Shown here: piece after piece, positions 28,585-37,349 of the stretch
How the letters are laid out: each line of letters starts with the position of its first letter
How positions within the stretch are numbered: the first letter of the stretch is position 1
From: Marinimicrobium koreense
GTDB taxonomy: Bacteria > Pseudomonadota > Gammaproteobacteria > Pseudomonadales > Cellvibrionaceae
DNA: 64,000 nt
Direction: 5' to 3'
Assembly (NCBI RefSeq): GCF_003762925.1
Contig: NZ_RJUK01000001.1
Coordinates: 1,984,001-2,048,000, forward strand
Program-made: the position numbers and the translations under genes
Notes under the pieces: model-generated
What the model was told of the DNA's origin: nothing
Database searches by the model: none
Seen by the model: the letters and a program-made list of their open reading frames with translations, nothing else

Positions 28585-28684
28585 TTCTTTTTACCATTTT
28601 TCCCCTCCAGAGAGCCTGGCCCCTCCAGAGCCTCCGAGCCCTTTAGCGGGGTTCCTCTCTCTCCAGAAAACCCGGGCTCGCTAT

Positions 28685-28773
28685 CAGGTGGGCTGTTTCG
28701 GAAACGCGATGAATACGTCCCTGTAGCTCCCTCGCTTCATCCCTGAAGCGAGGGTTCCGAAACAGCCCACCTG
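28685..28773 (+). repeat. type B long palindromic element, copy B1
   Basis: The 19-nt arms at 28685-28703 and 28755-28773 are perfectly complementary. The core has a first hairpin TACG-TCCC-TGTA and a second with an 11-bp stem, CCCTCGCTTCA-TCCC-TGAAGCGAGGG (28729-28754). The layout parallels type A, but the second hairpin is different. Confidence 0.83.
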
Positions 28774-28860
28774 ACATCGAGCCCTCTGGAGTAGAAGGCC
28801 GGTTCAGTGGGTATAGATAATTACACCAGAACGTGAATTCACCTCGGAGGGCACGGTATC

Positions 28861-28946
28861 GGGTGACCTGTTTTCAAACCCTCGCTTCAGGGATGAAGCG
28901 AGGGAGCCCCATGGATGGGTTCATGTGTTTTGAAAACAGGTCACCC
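28861..28946 (-). repeat. type B long palindromic element, copy B2 (inverted)
   Basis: The 18-nt arms at 28861-28878 and 28929-28946 are perfectly complementary and differ in sequence from those of B1. On the minus strand the core has CCCA-TCCA-TGGG as first hairpin and the same 11-bp CCCTCGCTTCA stem as B1. Confidence 0.83.
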
Positions 28947-29001
28947 GGTAGCGGGCCCGGACGCTCTGGAGAGAACGAAGCGCGACCGGGCGACGGAGGG
29001 G

Positions 29002-30321
<1,320 letters not shown>

Positions 30322-30342
30322 TTAAATGTGCTCCCCGGCCGA

Positions 30343-31521
30343 TCAGGCCAGAGGAATAACCTGGTAGTGTCCGTCCTTCAGGACCAGTTGGCGGTCACAG
30401 CCCGCTTCCTCGGGCGGTGTTGGCTCTGCGCCGAAGACCACCCGCTCCCCTTTTGCCCGCAACGCCTGTACGGCCTGCCACTGCTCGGGCATGGCCTGAT
30501 CGGCGGCCCAGATTCCCCTGGGGGCCTGGCGCTCGATCAACCCCAATTTACTGATCGCGGAAATATCCACCGCGAACCCGGTCGCGGGCCGAGCCCGGCC
30601 GAAGACTTCACCAATATGATCGTACCGGCCGCCACTGGCGATCGGGTTGCCATAACCGGGCGCAAAGGCCGCGAACACCAGGCCGGTCAGGTAGTGGTAA
30701 CCGCGGACCTCGCCGAGGTCGAAGTAAAGTTCCGCCGCCGGGTAGCGCTCAGCCACCACGTCGGCGACCTGCTCCAGTTGATCCACAGCCGCCAGTACGG
30801 CAGGCGGGCACTGGGCAAAACAGTCCCGCGCCCGATCCAGCACGGACCGATCGCCGGCCAGCCCGGGCAGCGCGAGGAACACATCGGCCAGGGGCGAACC
30901 ATTCAGGTTGTCCGCTACCCAGGCGCGAATTTCGGTGACGGCCTTGCGCTGAAGCAGGTCGAAAAAGATATCTTCCTGTGTCTGGCTCAGATCGGCGGCA
31001 TCGGCAAGAGCTCGATAAATACCGACATGCCCCAAGTCTATGTGCTGGCGCGGAAGCCCCGCCAGGGCAAGGGATTCGAGCAGTAGCGACACCACTTCGA
31101 TATCGGCCCGAGTGCCCGGCTCACCAAAGAATTCGACCCCGGCCTGGATGGGGGTACGGGTGGCAAGGGGGTTCTTGGGCTTGGCGTGAACCACATGGCC
31201 GGCGTAGCAGAGGCGATTGGCGCCGGGCAGCGTAAAGCTGTGGGCATCCATACGGGCGGTCTGCGGCGTAATGTCAGCGCGGATACCCAAGGTGCGGCCC
31301 GAGAGCTGATCGGTCACTTTGAAGGTGAGCAGATCTACATCGCGGCCCAGGCCGGTCAGCAAGGAGTCGGTGTACTCCAGCAACGGCGGAATCACCAGGT
31401 CGTAACCCCAGGTGCGGTAGAGGTCTACCAGGCGACGGCGCAGTTGCTCAATGGCCTCGGCCTCGGCAGGCAGAATTTCCTCAACACCGTCGGGCAACAG
31501 CCAGCGGTCAGCATAGGTCAT
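30343..31521 (-). CDS. hisZ: ATP phosphoribosyltransferase regulatory subunit HisZ
   Basis: HisZ is a histidyl-tRNA synthetase paralogue that regulates the short form of HisG in histidine synthesis. The 392-residue protein starts with WLLPDGVEEILPAEAEAIEQLRRRLVDLYRTWGYDLVIPPLLEYTDSL and has GIRADITPQTARMDAHS. It lacks the C-terminal anticodon-binding domain of true HisRS. hisG is not in the window. It is transcribed with purA. Confidence 0.94.
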   Translation of the reverse strand: MTYADRWLLPDGVEEILPAEAEAIEQLRRRLVDLYRTWGYDLVIPPLLEYTDSLLTGLGRDVDLLTFKVTDQLSGRTLGIRADITPQTARMDAHSFTLPGANRLCYAGHVVHAKPKNPLATRTPIQAGVEFFGEPGTRADIEVVSLLLESLALAGLPRQHIDLGHVGIYRALADAADLSQTQEDIFFDLLQRKAVTEIRAWVADNLNGSPLADVFLALPGLAGDRSVLDRARDCFAQCPPAVLAAVDQLEQVADVVAERYPAAELYFDLGEVRGYHYLTGLVFAAFAPGYGNPIASGGRYDHIGEVFGRARPATGFAVDISAISKLGLIERQAPRGIWAADQAMPEQWQAVQALRAKGERVVFGAEPTPPEEAGCDRQLVLKDGHYQVIPLA

Positions 31522-31581
31522 AACAGACTCGAACAGTTGTTGGATTCAGCGTACGCAATGGTCCCGGCCGGGAGACAACGT

Positions 31582-31767
31582 CTAACGAAGCCACAGCAGC
31601 AGGCCGGCCCCGATAAGCATACTTACCAGACCCATGGTGCGCAGTCGGCGATCATCTACCCTGGCCAGCGTTGCCACGGCCTGGCGCCAGCGCTGGGGGT
31701 ACAGAAACGGAAGTATGCCCTCGATCACCAGCATCAGGCAGAAGGCGCGCGCGAGGTCTTCCCACAT
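31582..31767 (-). CDS. DUF2065 small membrane protein
   Basis: The product has 61 residues from ATG 31767, with GGGAG 8 nt upstream; a longer reading from 31791 would begin inside the preceding terminator region. Two membrane helices are seen: LARAFCLMLVIEGILPFLYP and LRTMGLVSMLIGAGLLLWLR, with a basic loop between. DUF2065 genes regularly follow hflC in gammaproteobacteria. The function is unknown. Confidence 0.85.
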   Translation of the reverse strand: MWEDLARAFCLMLVIEGILPFLYPQRWRQAVATLARVDDRRLRTMGLVSMLIGAGLLLWLR

Positions 31768-31791
31768 GGCGGCCACTCCCAAACCGGACAC

Positions 31792-31818
31792 AAAAAACCG
31801 GGCGCTTCACGCGCCCGG
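31792..31818 (-). terminator. strong rho-independent terminator after hflC
   Basis: The stem CCGGGCGC / GCGCCCGG (31798-31805, 31811-31818) is followed on the minus strand by T6 (31797-31792). It lies between the hflC stop and the DUF2065 ribosome site, so DUF2065-hisZ-purA needs readthrough or its own promoter. Confidence 0.85.
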
Positions 31819-31866
31819 CGGCAGGATTTTAGCACTTTTTGCGGGCAAATGGTGCCCATTGCCCGG

Positions 31867-32742
31867 CTATTTTTGGCCTTCGGCGTTCTTCAGGTACTGG
31901 AAAAACTCGCTCGACGGGTCCACCACCAGAAGGTCATCACTGCCGTTGAAGGCATTCCTGTAGGCATTCAGGCTGCGCACAAAGGCATAGAAATCCGGGT
32001 TCTGGTTGAACGCCGCGGCGTAAATGGCCGCCGCCCTGGCATCGCCATCACCACGCAGAAGTTCAGCATCGCGATAGGCGTTGGCCTCGAGCACCGCGCG
32101 CTGGCGATCGGCATCCGCCCGAATCACTTCCGCCTGCTCGCGACCGGTGGCACGGTACTCGCGGGCCTCCTTCTCGCGGTCAGCGGCCATCCGGTCAAAA
32201 ACCGACTCACTGACATCGTCAGGCAGATCGATCCGCTTTACGCGGATATCAATCACTTCAACCCCCAGCAGCTCCATGGCGGTTTCGTTCATCTGAGCGG
32301 TCAGATCTTCCATCAGCTTGTCCCGCTCACCCGAGACCACTTCATGCAGGGTGCGCCGACCGACCTCGTTACGCAGACCGTCCGCCACACGGGAGGCGAG
32401 ACGGGCATCAGCCACATCTTCCTGACCACCGGTGGCCTTGTAGTAGGCCTCGACGTTCTTGACCCGCCACTTGGCATAGGAGTCGACGATCAAGCGCTTG
32501 TTCTCCACCGTGTAAAAACTCTCGGGACGGGCGTCAGCGGTCAATATCCGACCATCGAATTTACGGACACGGTCAGCGAAGGGAAGCTTGATGTGTACGC
32601 CGGGCTGTACATCCGCGTTCACCAGAGCACCAAAACGAAGCACAACGGCGCGCTCGTATTCATTCACAATGAATACCGTATTGGCGCCAACCAGAACCAG
32701 GACACCCAGTAGGACCAGGGTAAAGATACCTTTATTGGACAT
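31867..32742 (-). CDS. hflC: protease modulator HflC
   Basis: HflC with HflK forms a large inner-membrane cage that regulates the FtsH protease. The 291-residue protein has an N-terminal membrane helix (FTLVLLGVLVLVGANTVFIV) and an SPFH/PHB domain (YERAVVLRFGALVNADVQPGVHIKLPF). A coiled-coil region rich in Ala/Glu/Arg follows (REKEAREYRATGREQAEVIRADADRQRA). Its ATG overlaps the hflK stop by one base (TGATG). Confidence 0.96.
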   Translation of the reverse strand: MSNKGIFTLVLLGVLVLVGANTVFIVNEYERAVVLRFGALVNADVQPGVHIKLPFADRVRKFDGRILTADARPESFYTVENKRLIVDSYAKWRVKNVEAYYKATGGQEDVADARLASRVADGLRNEVGRRTLHEVVSGERDKLMEDLTAQMNETAMELLGVEVIDIRVKRIDLPDDVSESVFDRMAADREKEAREYRATGREQAEVIRADADRQRAVLEANAYRDAELLRGDGDARAAAIYAAAFNQNPDFYAFVRSLNAYRNAFNGSDDLLVVDPSSEFFQYLKNAEGQK

Positions 32743-33908
32743 CAGCGAATATCCCCCCGAGTGTTGGTTCGCGTGGCGCTGGATGGGCGACGATTGAGCT
32801 CGCGGGTCACCTGCTCAGTGACATCCCGCAGCGCGTCGGCCGACATACCGGTCTGGCCGGCGTTGCCCGACGCCCCATCGCTCTGACGGTTCTGCAGACG
32901 GTCCAGCGGCAGATACATCATGTTGTTGCCATCTTCCACATCGACCATGACTTTGCTGGCCTTGGAAAACACTTCCTCAACCGCGTCGATATAAAGGCGA
33001 CGCCGGGTCACCTCGGGGGCCTTGTCGAATTCGGCCATCAGCAGCTCAAAGCGGCGGGACTCACCTTCCGCCTCGGCCACGACGCGAGCCCGGTAGGCCT
33101 CCGCCTCCTCGATCATGCGCTGGGCCTGACCGCGGGCCTGAGGGATCACCGAGTTGGCGTACGCCTGGGCTTCGTTCTTGAGGCGCTCTTCGTCCTCTTT
33201 GGCCTTGATCACATCATCAAAAGCGTCGCGCACCTCTTCCGGTGGGCGAGCCTCCTGGATGTTCACTTCACGCACGGCGATACCCGCGCCGTAGCTGTCC
33301 AGATAATTCTGCAGGCGTTGCTGCACTTCATCCGCAATCAGCTGACGCCCCCCGGAGAGCACCTGATTGATCTCACTTGAACCCACCACATGACGCAGCG
33401 CACTGTCAGCGGCTTGGCGTAGGCTGTTTTCCGGGTCGCGGACGTTCAGCACAAACGCCTTCACGTCATTGACGTTGTACTGCACGGTAATCGGCAGCTC
33501 GACGATGCTTTCGTCCTGCGTCAACATCAGCCCACGGGAAGGGTACTGCCGCTCCTCAGTTACGTTCTCCACAAAGACAGTCGTGATCAGCGGCGCATTC
33601 CAGCGCAGCCCGGCATCCTTGATTTCCTGGAATGCACCGAACTGCAGCACCACCGCGCGCTCTTTGGCATCGACCACATAGAAACCGAGCACGAAGTAAA
33701 TGGCGGCCGCAACCAGCAGCACAATACCCACCAGAGGTGCGGCACTGCCGGCATTGCCGCCACTACCGGAGCCACCGCCCGATCCGCCGAACAGGCCATT
33801 CAGCCGATCGCGAAATTTCTTCCAGGCTTCATCCAAATCCGGCGGGCCGCTGTTATTGCCGCCTCCCCAGGGGTCCTTACCCCCGCCTCCCGGTTCATTC
33901 CAGGCCAT
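32742..33908 (-). CDS. hflK: FtsH protease activity modulator HflK
   Basis: The partner of HflC, 388 residues from ATG 33908. It has a Gly/Pro-rich cytoplasmic N-terminus (MAWNEPGGGGKDPWGGGNN), a membrane helix (about 60-82), and an SPFH domain (ERAVVLQFGAFQEIKDAGLRWNAPLI). A coiled coil (DEERLKNEAQAYANSVIPQARGQAQRMIEEAEAYRARVVAEAEGE) leads to a disordered tail. The frame is open upstream to 34013, but MAWNEPGG is the conserved start. It follows hflX by about 120 bp. Confidence 0.96.
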   Translation of the reverse strand: MAWNEPGGGGKDPWGGGNNSGPPDLDEAWKKFRDRLNGLFGGSGGGSGSGGNAGSAAPLVGIVLLVAAAIYFVLGFYVVDAKERAVVLQFGAFQEIKDAGLRWNAPLITTVFVENVTEERQYPSRGLMLTQDESIVELPITVQYNVNDVKAFVLNVRDPENSLRQAADSALRHVVGSSEINQVLSGGRQLIADEVQQRLQNYLDSYGAGIAVREVNIQEARPPEEVRDAFDDVIKAKEDEERLKNEAQAYANSVIPQARGQAQRMIEEAEAYRARVVAEAEGESRRFELLMAEFDKAPEVTRRRLYIDAVEEVFSKASKVMVDVEDGNNMMYLPLDRLQNRQSDGASGNAGQTGMSADALRDVTEQVTRELNRRPSSATRTNTRGDIR

Positions 33909-34027
33909 ATTGACTCTCCGTCGATTAACGTCTTTCCCCAGCGACAGGCACTGCGGAATGGATATTCGGGTACCGTCAAGCAGATCGCTCCGGCAAGAGC
34001 GAGATTCTAGCAAAGTCGGGCGCCGCT

Positions 34028-35344
34028 CTAACAGGCAATTCGGCCGGAATCGTCTCCGTCGGCCCAGTGCAATTCGTCATAGCGCAGGTTTTCAGCGCTC
34101 AGCAAACGCATCAGATCACTTTTGGGCAGCCGTATCTCCAGTAACACCGAGCCGTCCTCGCCGTGCTGTTCGTCGGCCACCGCCTGCTGTTGATAGAGCT
34201 TGGCCCGCAGGCGCCCCTGCTCGGGCTTGAGCTGCAGCCGCCCGGCAACCATCTCCCGCCCCAGGGCATCGGAGATGGCTTCCATCAGCAACTCGACCCC
34301 CTGCCCGGTCTGTGCAGACAGCCACACGGCGATCGGCTTGCCGTGGTCATCACGATCGATACGGGGCTCCATACCGAGCAGATCAATCTTGTTGTAGACA
34401 CGCAATTCCGGCAGTTCAGCCGCGCCGATTTCTGCCAGCACCTCCTCGACCTGCTCGATATTGTGCAGCCGCTCCTCCGCCGCCGCATCGATCACGTGGA
34501 GCAGCAGGCTGGAATTACTGGCCTCCTCTAGGGTCGCCCGGAAGGCCTGCACCAGCTTGTGCGGCAAATGGCTGATGAAGCCCACCGTATCGGCCAGAAT
34601 CAGCGCGCCGACATCGGGCACTTCGAGCCGACGCATGGTCGGATCCAGGGTGGCGAACAGTTGGTTCTCCGCGAACACCTTGGCATCGGTAATCTGGTTG
34701 AACAGCGTGGATTTGCCGGCGTTGGTGTAGCCCACCAGGGACACCGTTGGAATGTCCGCTCGCTGGCGGGAACGGCGCCCCTGATTACGCTGGGTGCGCA
34801 CCTTGGCCAGCCGCTTCTCGATGGCGGTAATCCGCCCGCGCAGCAGTCGACGGTCGGTTTCGAGCTGGGTTTCACCCGGGCCCCGCAGGCCGATACCGCC
34901 CTTCTGGCGCTCCAAGTGGGTCCAGCCGCGCACCAGGCGCGTGGCCATATGACGCAGCTGCGCCAACTCCACCTGCAATTTGCCCTCAAAGGTGCGGGCG
35001 CGCTGGGCAAAAATATCCAGAATCAGGCCGGTACGATCCAGAACCCGGCACTCGAGTGCCTGCTCCAGGTTACGCTCCTGACTGGGAGAGAGTGTGTGGT
35101 TGAAGATGACCAGCTCCGCACCATTTTCCTTCACCACCGCCTGCAGCTCTTCGAGCTTGCCGGTGCCGACAAAGTATTTGGCATGGGGAGCCGCGCGCTG
35201 ACCACCCACCAGAGCGATCGGGTCGCCACCGGCAGACAATACCAGCTCTTCAAATTCTCGGGGGTCTTCCGGCGCCTGGCCGTGGGAGAGATCCAGGTGA
35301 ACCAGCACCGCCAGTTCACCGGAGTCGGGACGATCAAAAAACAA
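34028..35344 (-). CDS. hflX: ribosome rescue GTPase HflX
   Basis: HflX splits stalled ribosomes under stress. The 438-residue protein has the HflX N-terminal domain (MFFDRPDSGELAVLVHLDL; FNHTLSPSQERNLE; GRGPGETQLETDRR-type motif as GLRGPGETQLETDRRLLR) and the GTPase domain with G1 GYTNAGKSTLF, G3 DTVGF and G4 NKIDLL. The start is TTG 35344 with GAGGT upstream, giving the conserved MFFDRP N-terminus. It begins 20 bp after the hfq stop. Confidence 0.95.
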   Translation of the reverse strand: MFFDRPDSGELAVLVHLDLSHGQAPEDPREFEELVLSAGGDPIALVGGQRAAPHAKYFVGTGKLEELQAVVKENGAELVIFNHTLSPSQERNLEQALECRVLDRTGLILDIFAQRARTFEGKLQVELAQLRHMATRLVRGWTHLERQKGGIGLRGPGETQLETDRRLLRGRITAIEKRLAKVRTQRNQGRRSRQRADIPTVSLVGYTNAGKSTLFNQITDAKVFAENQLFATLDPTMRRLEVPDVGALILADTVGFISHLPHKLVQAFRATLEEASNSSLLLHVIDAAAEERLHNIEQVEEVLAEIGAAELPELRVYNKIDLLGMEPRIDRDDHGKPIAVWLSAQTGQGVELLMEAISDALGREMVAGRLQLKPEQGRLRAKLYQQQAVADEQHGEDGSVLLEIRLPKSDLMRLLSAENLRYDELHWADGDDSGRIAC

Positions 35345-35364
35345 GTAGTTACCTCAGCGGCAGA

Positions 35365-35625
35365 TTACTCGGCCGGTGCTTCCTCGCCTTCGCCTTCCGC
35401 CGGATTCAGCAGAGGAACACGCACAGCGCGAGAGGGCACAACCGTGGAAATGGCATGCTTGTAGACCATCTGGCTGACAGTGTTCTTCAGCAGCACAACA
35501 AACTGGTCGAACGATTCAACCTGACCCTGCAACTTGATGCCGTTTACCAGGTAAATGGATACCGGTACACGCTCTTTGCGCAGTACGTTCAGGTAAGGGT
35601 CTTGTAAACTATGCCCTTTTGACAT
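35365..35625 (-). CDS. hfq: RNA chaperone Hfq
   Basis: Hfq forms an RNA-binding hexamer that pairs small RNAs with mRNAs. The 86-residue protein has Sm1 ([41 protein letters not shown]) and Sm2 ([15 protein letters not shown]), then a short acidic tail. An ideal AAGGAGAATAACC precedes the ATG. It sits in the standard miaA-hfq-hflX order. Confidence 0.98.
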   Translation of the reverse strand: MSKGHSLQDPYLNVLRKERVPVSIYLVNGIKLQGQVESFDQFVVLLKNTVSQMVYKHAISTVVPSRAVRVPLLNPAEGEGEEAPAE

Positions 35626-35737
35626 GGTTATTCTCCTTATCGAGATAGAAATTTATCCGCCTAAGTCCTCCCCACTGGAGCTGGAAAGGGGGCGGCCAGA
35701 AAAACATGAAAAACTGACTAGGATTCTCACACCGCTA

Positions 35738-36730
35738 TTATATGGTCGTAGTACCCATAGAATTCAAGGTGTTCTTAACAATTTCTTGCAAGTTGAGATC
35801 TGAACCGGACTCGTCCTGCGTGTAAATCCACGAGAGTGAAGGCCAACCCCGCAGCCACGTCACCTGGCGCTTGGCCAGCTGGCGCGTCGCCACCACCCCC
35901 CGCTCACAGAGCTCGCTTCGGCTCATGGTCGGCCCCGGCCCTTCCTCAGCGTCCAGGTACTCCCAGACTTGACGGTAGCCTACCGCCCGTATCGCCGGCA
36001 GGCTGGGCTGGAGATCGCCGCGGGCACGCAGAGTTTTGACCTCATCGATCAGTCCCTGTTCCAACATCTGCTCAAACCGGGTCTGTATACGCTGATGCAG
36101 CACCTTGCGATCACGGGGAGATATGGCCAACTGGGTGACATCAAAGCGCTCGGTAAACGCCGGGCCCGCCTGGGCCTGCTGCTCGCGGCGCAGCTCGGTC
36201 ATGGTTTTGCCGCTGACCCGGTAGACTTCCAGGGCACGACTGAGGCGCTGGGAGTGGTTGGGGTGAATCTCGGCCGCCATTTCGGGGTCCACCTCGGCCA
36301 ATTGCGCGTGAATATGGGGCCAGCCGTGCTCGGCGGCCTCACGCTCAATGGCTTCGCGTACCGCCGGATCCGCCTCGGGCATGGGCGCCAGGCCGTCCAG
36401 CAGGGCTTTAAAATAGAGCATGGTGCCGCCCACCAGCAGCGGGATACGGCCAGCGGCGTGAATATCGGCGATTTCCCGCTCGGCGTCGGCCCGAAAATCC
36501 GCCACCGAGTAGGGATCGGCCGGGTCGCGGATATCAATCAAGCGGTGCGGCGCCCGAGCGAGCTCCTCGGCGGTGGGTTTGGCGGTGCCAATATCCATGC
36601 CCCGGTAGACCAGGGTGGAGTCGACACTGATCAGCTCCACCGGCAGGTGCTCGCGCAGGGCCATGGCCAGGGCGGTTTTGCCGGAGGCGGTGGGGCCCAT
36701 CAGGAAGATGACTTTTTGGCGGTTGGTCAT
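35738..36730 (-). CDS. miaA: tRNA dimethylallyltransferase MiaA
   Basis: MiaA adds a dimethylallyl group to A37 of tRNAs reading UNN codons. The 330-residue protein has the P-loop [14 protein letters not shown], the signatures [19 protein letters not shown] and [17 protein letters not shown], and [20 protein letters not shown] replaces the usual DSAQVY/DSRQVY in the substrate motif, a small variation. In most relatives miaA follows mutL directly; here 619 bp of repeats separate them. Confidence 0.96.
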   Translation of the reverse strand: MTNRQKVIFLMGPTASGKTALAMALREHLPVELISVDSTLVYRGMDIGTAKPTAEELARAPHRLIDIRDPADPYSVADFRADAEREIADIHAAGRIPLLVGGTMLYFKALLDGLAPMPEADPAVREAIEREAAEHGWPHIHAQLAEVDPEMAAEIHPNHSQRLSRALEVYRVSGKTMTELRREQQAQAGPAFTERFDVTQLAISPRDRKVLHQRIQTRFEQMLEQGLIDEVKTLRARGDLQPSLPAIRAVGYRQVWEYLDAEEGPGPTMSRSELCERGVVATRQLAKRQVTWLRGWPSLSWIYTQDESGSDLNLQEIVKNTLNSMGTTTI

Positions 36731-36769
36731 GGTTTATAGCGCCGTGTTTTAGTACTTCGTAGAGAGTCC

Positions 36770-36879
36770 GGTCCGGATTGGGGTAGACCCTTCCCGGACA
36801 CGCCGTAAACCCATCCCTGGGGCTCGCATCGCGGGTCCCCCGCTCCACGGTCCGGGAAGGGTCTACCCCAATCCGGACC
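36770..36879 (+). repeat. type A long palindromic element, copy A3
   Basis: The 30-nt arms at 36770-36799 and 36850-36879 are perfectly complementary. The core has CACGCCGTAAA, then CCCA-TCCC-TGGG and GCGGG-TCC-CCCGC. It lies 39 bp before the miaA start codon in the transcript. Flanks AGTCCGGT and ACCTCC match other copies. Confidence 0.85.
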
Positions 36880-36909
36880 TCCTAGGTCGCCGCGTGCTTT
36901 GGTGGCTGC

Positions 36910-36990
36910 GTATTTCCAAAACGCAACAAATCTATCCATGGAGCTCCCTCACTTCATCCATGAAGTGAGGGTTTGGGAATGGTTTGCCCG
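36910..36990 (+). repeat. type B palindromic element, copy B3 (decayed arms)
   Basis: The nested hairpin CCCTCACTTCA-TCCA-TGAAGTGAGGG (36946-36971) is intact and differs from B1/B2 by a compensating G-C to A-T pair. The first hairpin is TCTA-TCCA-TGGA. The outer arms (ATTTCCAAAA against TTTGGGAAT) pair only in part. Ends are approximate. Confidence 0.65.
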
Positions 36991-37022
36991 ATGGCGGGCC
37001 CTCAGAAGCAGCATCGTGGTTC

Positions 37023-37061
37023 GCGTAGGGCGGATAAGCGCAACGCGCGCATCCGTCGTAA
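37023..37061 (+). repeat. REP-like palindromic unit R3
   Basis: GCGTAGGGCGGATAAG is followed by a GCGCAACGCGC loop part and CATCCGTCGTAA. It faces R4 in the opposite orientation 36 bp away. Confidence 0.8.
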
Positions 37062-37097
37062 ATACCCTTACAACCCACGGATAAAAATCGGGGATTG

Positions 37098-37138
37098 GGT
37101 AACGGCGGATGCGGGCTGCGCCCTTATCCGCCCTACGC
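37098..37138 (-). repeat. REP-like palindromic unit R4
   Basis: The unit reads GGTAACGGCGGATGCG, then CTTATCCGCCCTACGC, inverted with respect to R3. It lies 25 bp from element A4. Confidence 0.8.
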
Positions 37139-37162
37139 CACCTAAGTTGGACATGGCACTGA

Positions 37163-37322
37163 GGTCAGGGGTGGGGTATGGCATTCCGGGACCGTGGAGC
37201 GGGGGACCCGCGATGCGAGCCCCCAGGGGCCGCTCTGTGGCATCCATGCCATCGCGGCATTAGTGCATCCATGCACTTCATGGGTTCACGGCGTGTCCCG
37301 GAATGCCATACCCCACCTGACC
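37163..37322 (-). repeat. type A long palindromic element, copy A4 (inverted, extra hairpins)
   Basis: Arms at 37163-37192 and 37295-37322 pair along their length except for a 2-nt bulge. On the minus strand the core starts CACGCCGTGAA. In place of a single first hairpin it has two extra modules, TGGCA-TCCA-TGCCA (37238-37251) and GTGCA-TCCA-TGCAC (37263-37276), before the usual GCGGG hairpin. Flanks GGCACTGAGG and CCGGAC match the family ends. Confidence 0.82.
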
Positions 37323-37349
37323 GGACAATACTAAATCCACCCAAGCGCT

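Larger units (their letters stand above)
28585..29001. other. spacer between converging smpB and purA, holding two type B elements
   Basis: No gene is seen. Palindromic elements B1 and B2 lie here in inverted orientation to each other. GGGC and GCTCTGGAGAG-like flanks recur around them. No ordinary terminator is visible, so the elements may serve for both genes. Confidence 0.6.
36731..37349. other. repeat cluster separating mutL from miaA
   Basis: This 619-bp gap holds no gene. It contains five repeat units: A3, B3, REP-like R3, REP-like R4 (inverted to R3) and A4. Together they cover most of the gap. Transcription from mutL to miaA would have to pass through all of them. Confidence 0.75.

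Noticed and set aside
28585-29001. Possible tmRNA gene after smpB
   Set aside because: ssrA often follows smpB, but neither the conserved tRNA-like ends nor a tag reading frame is present. The stretch is explained by B1 and B2.
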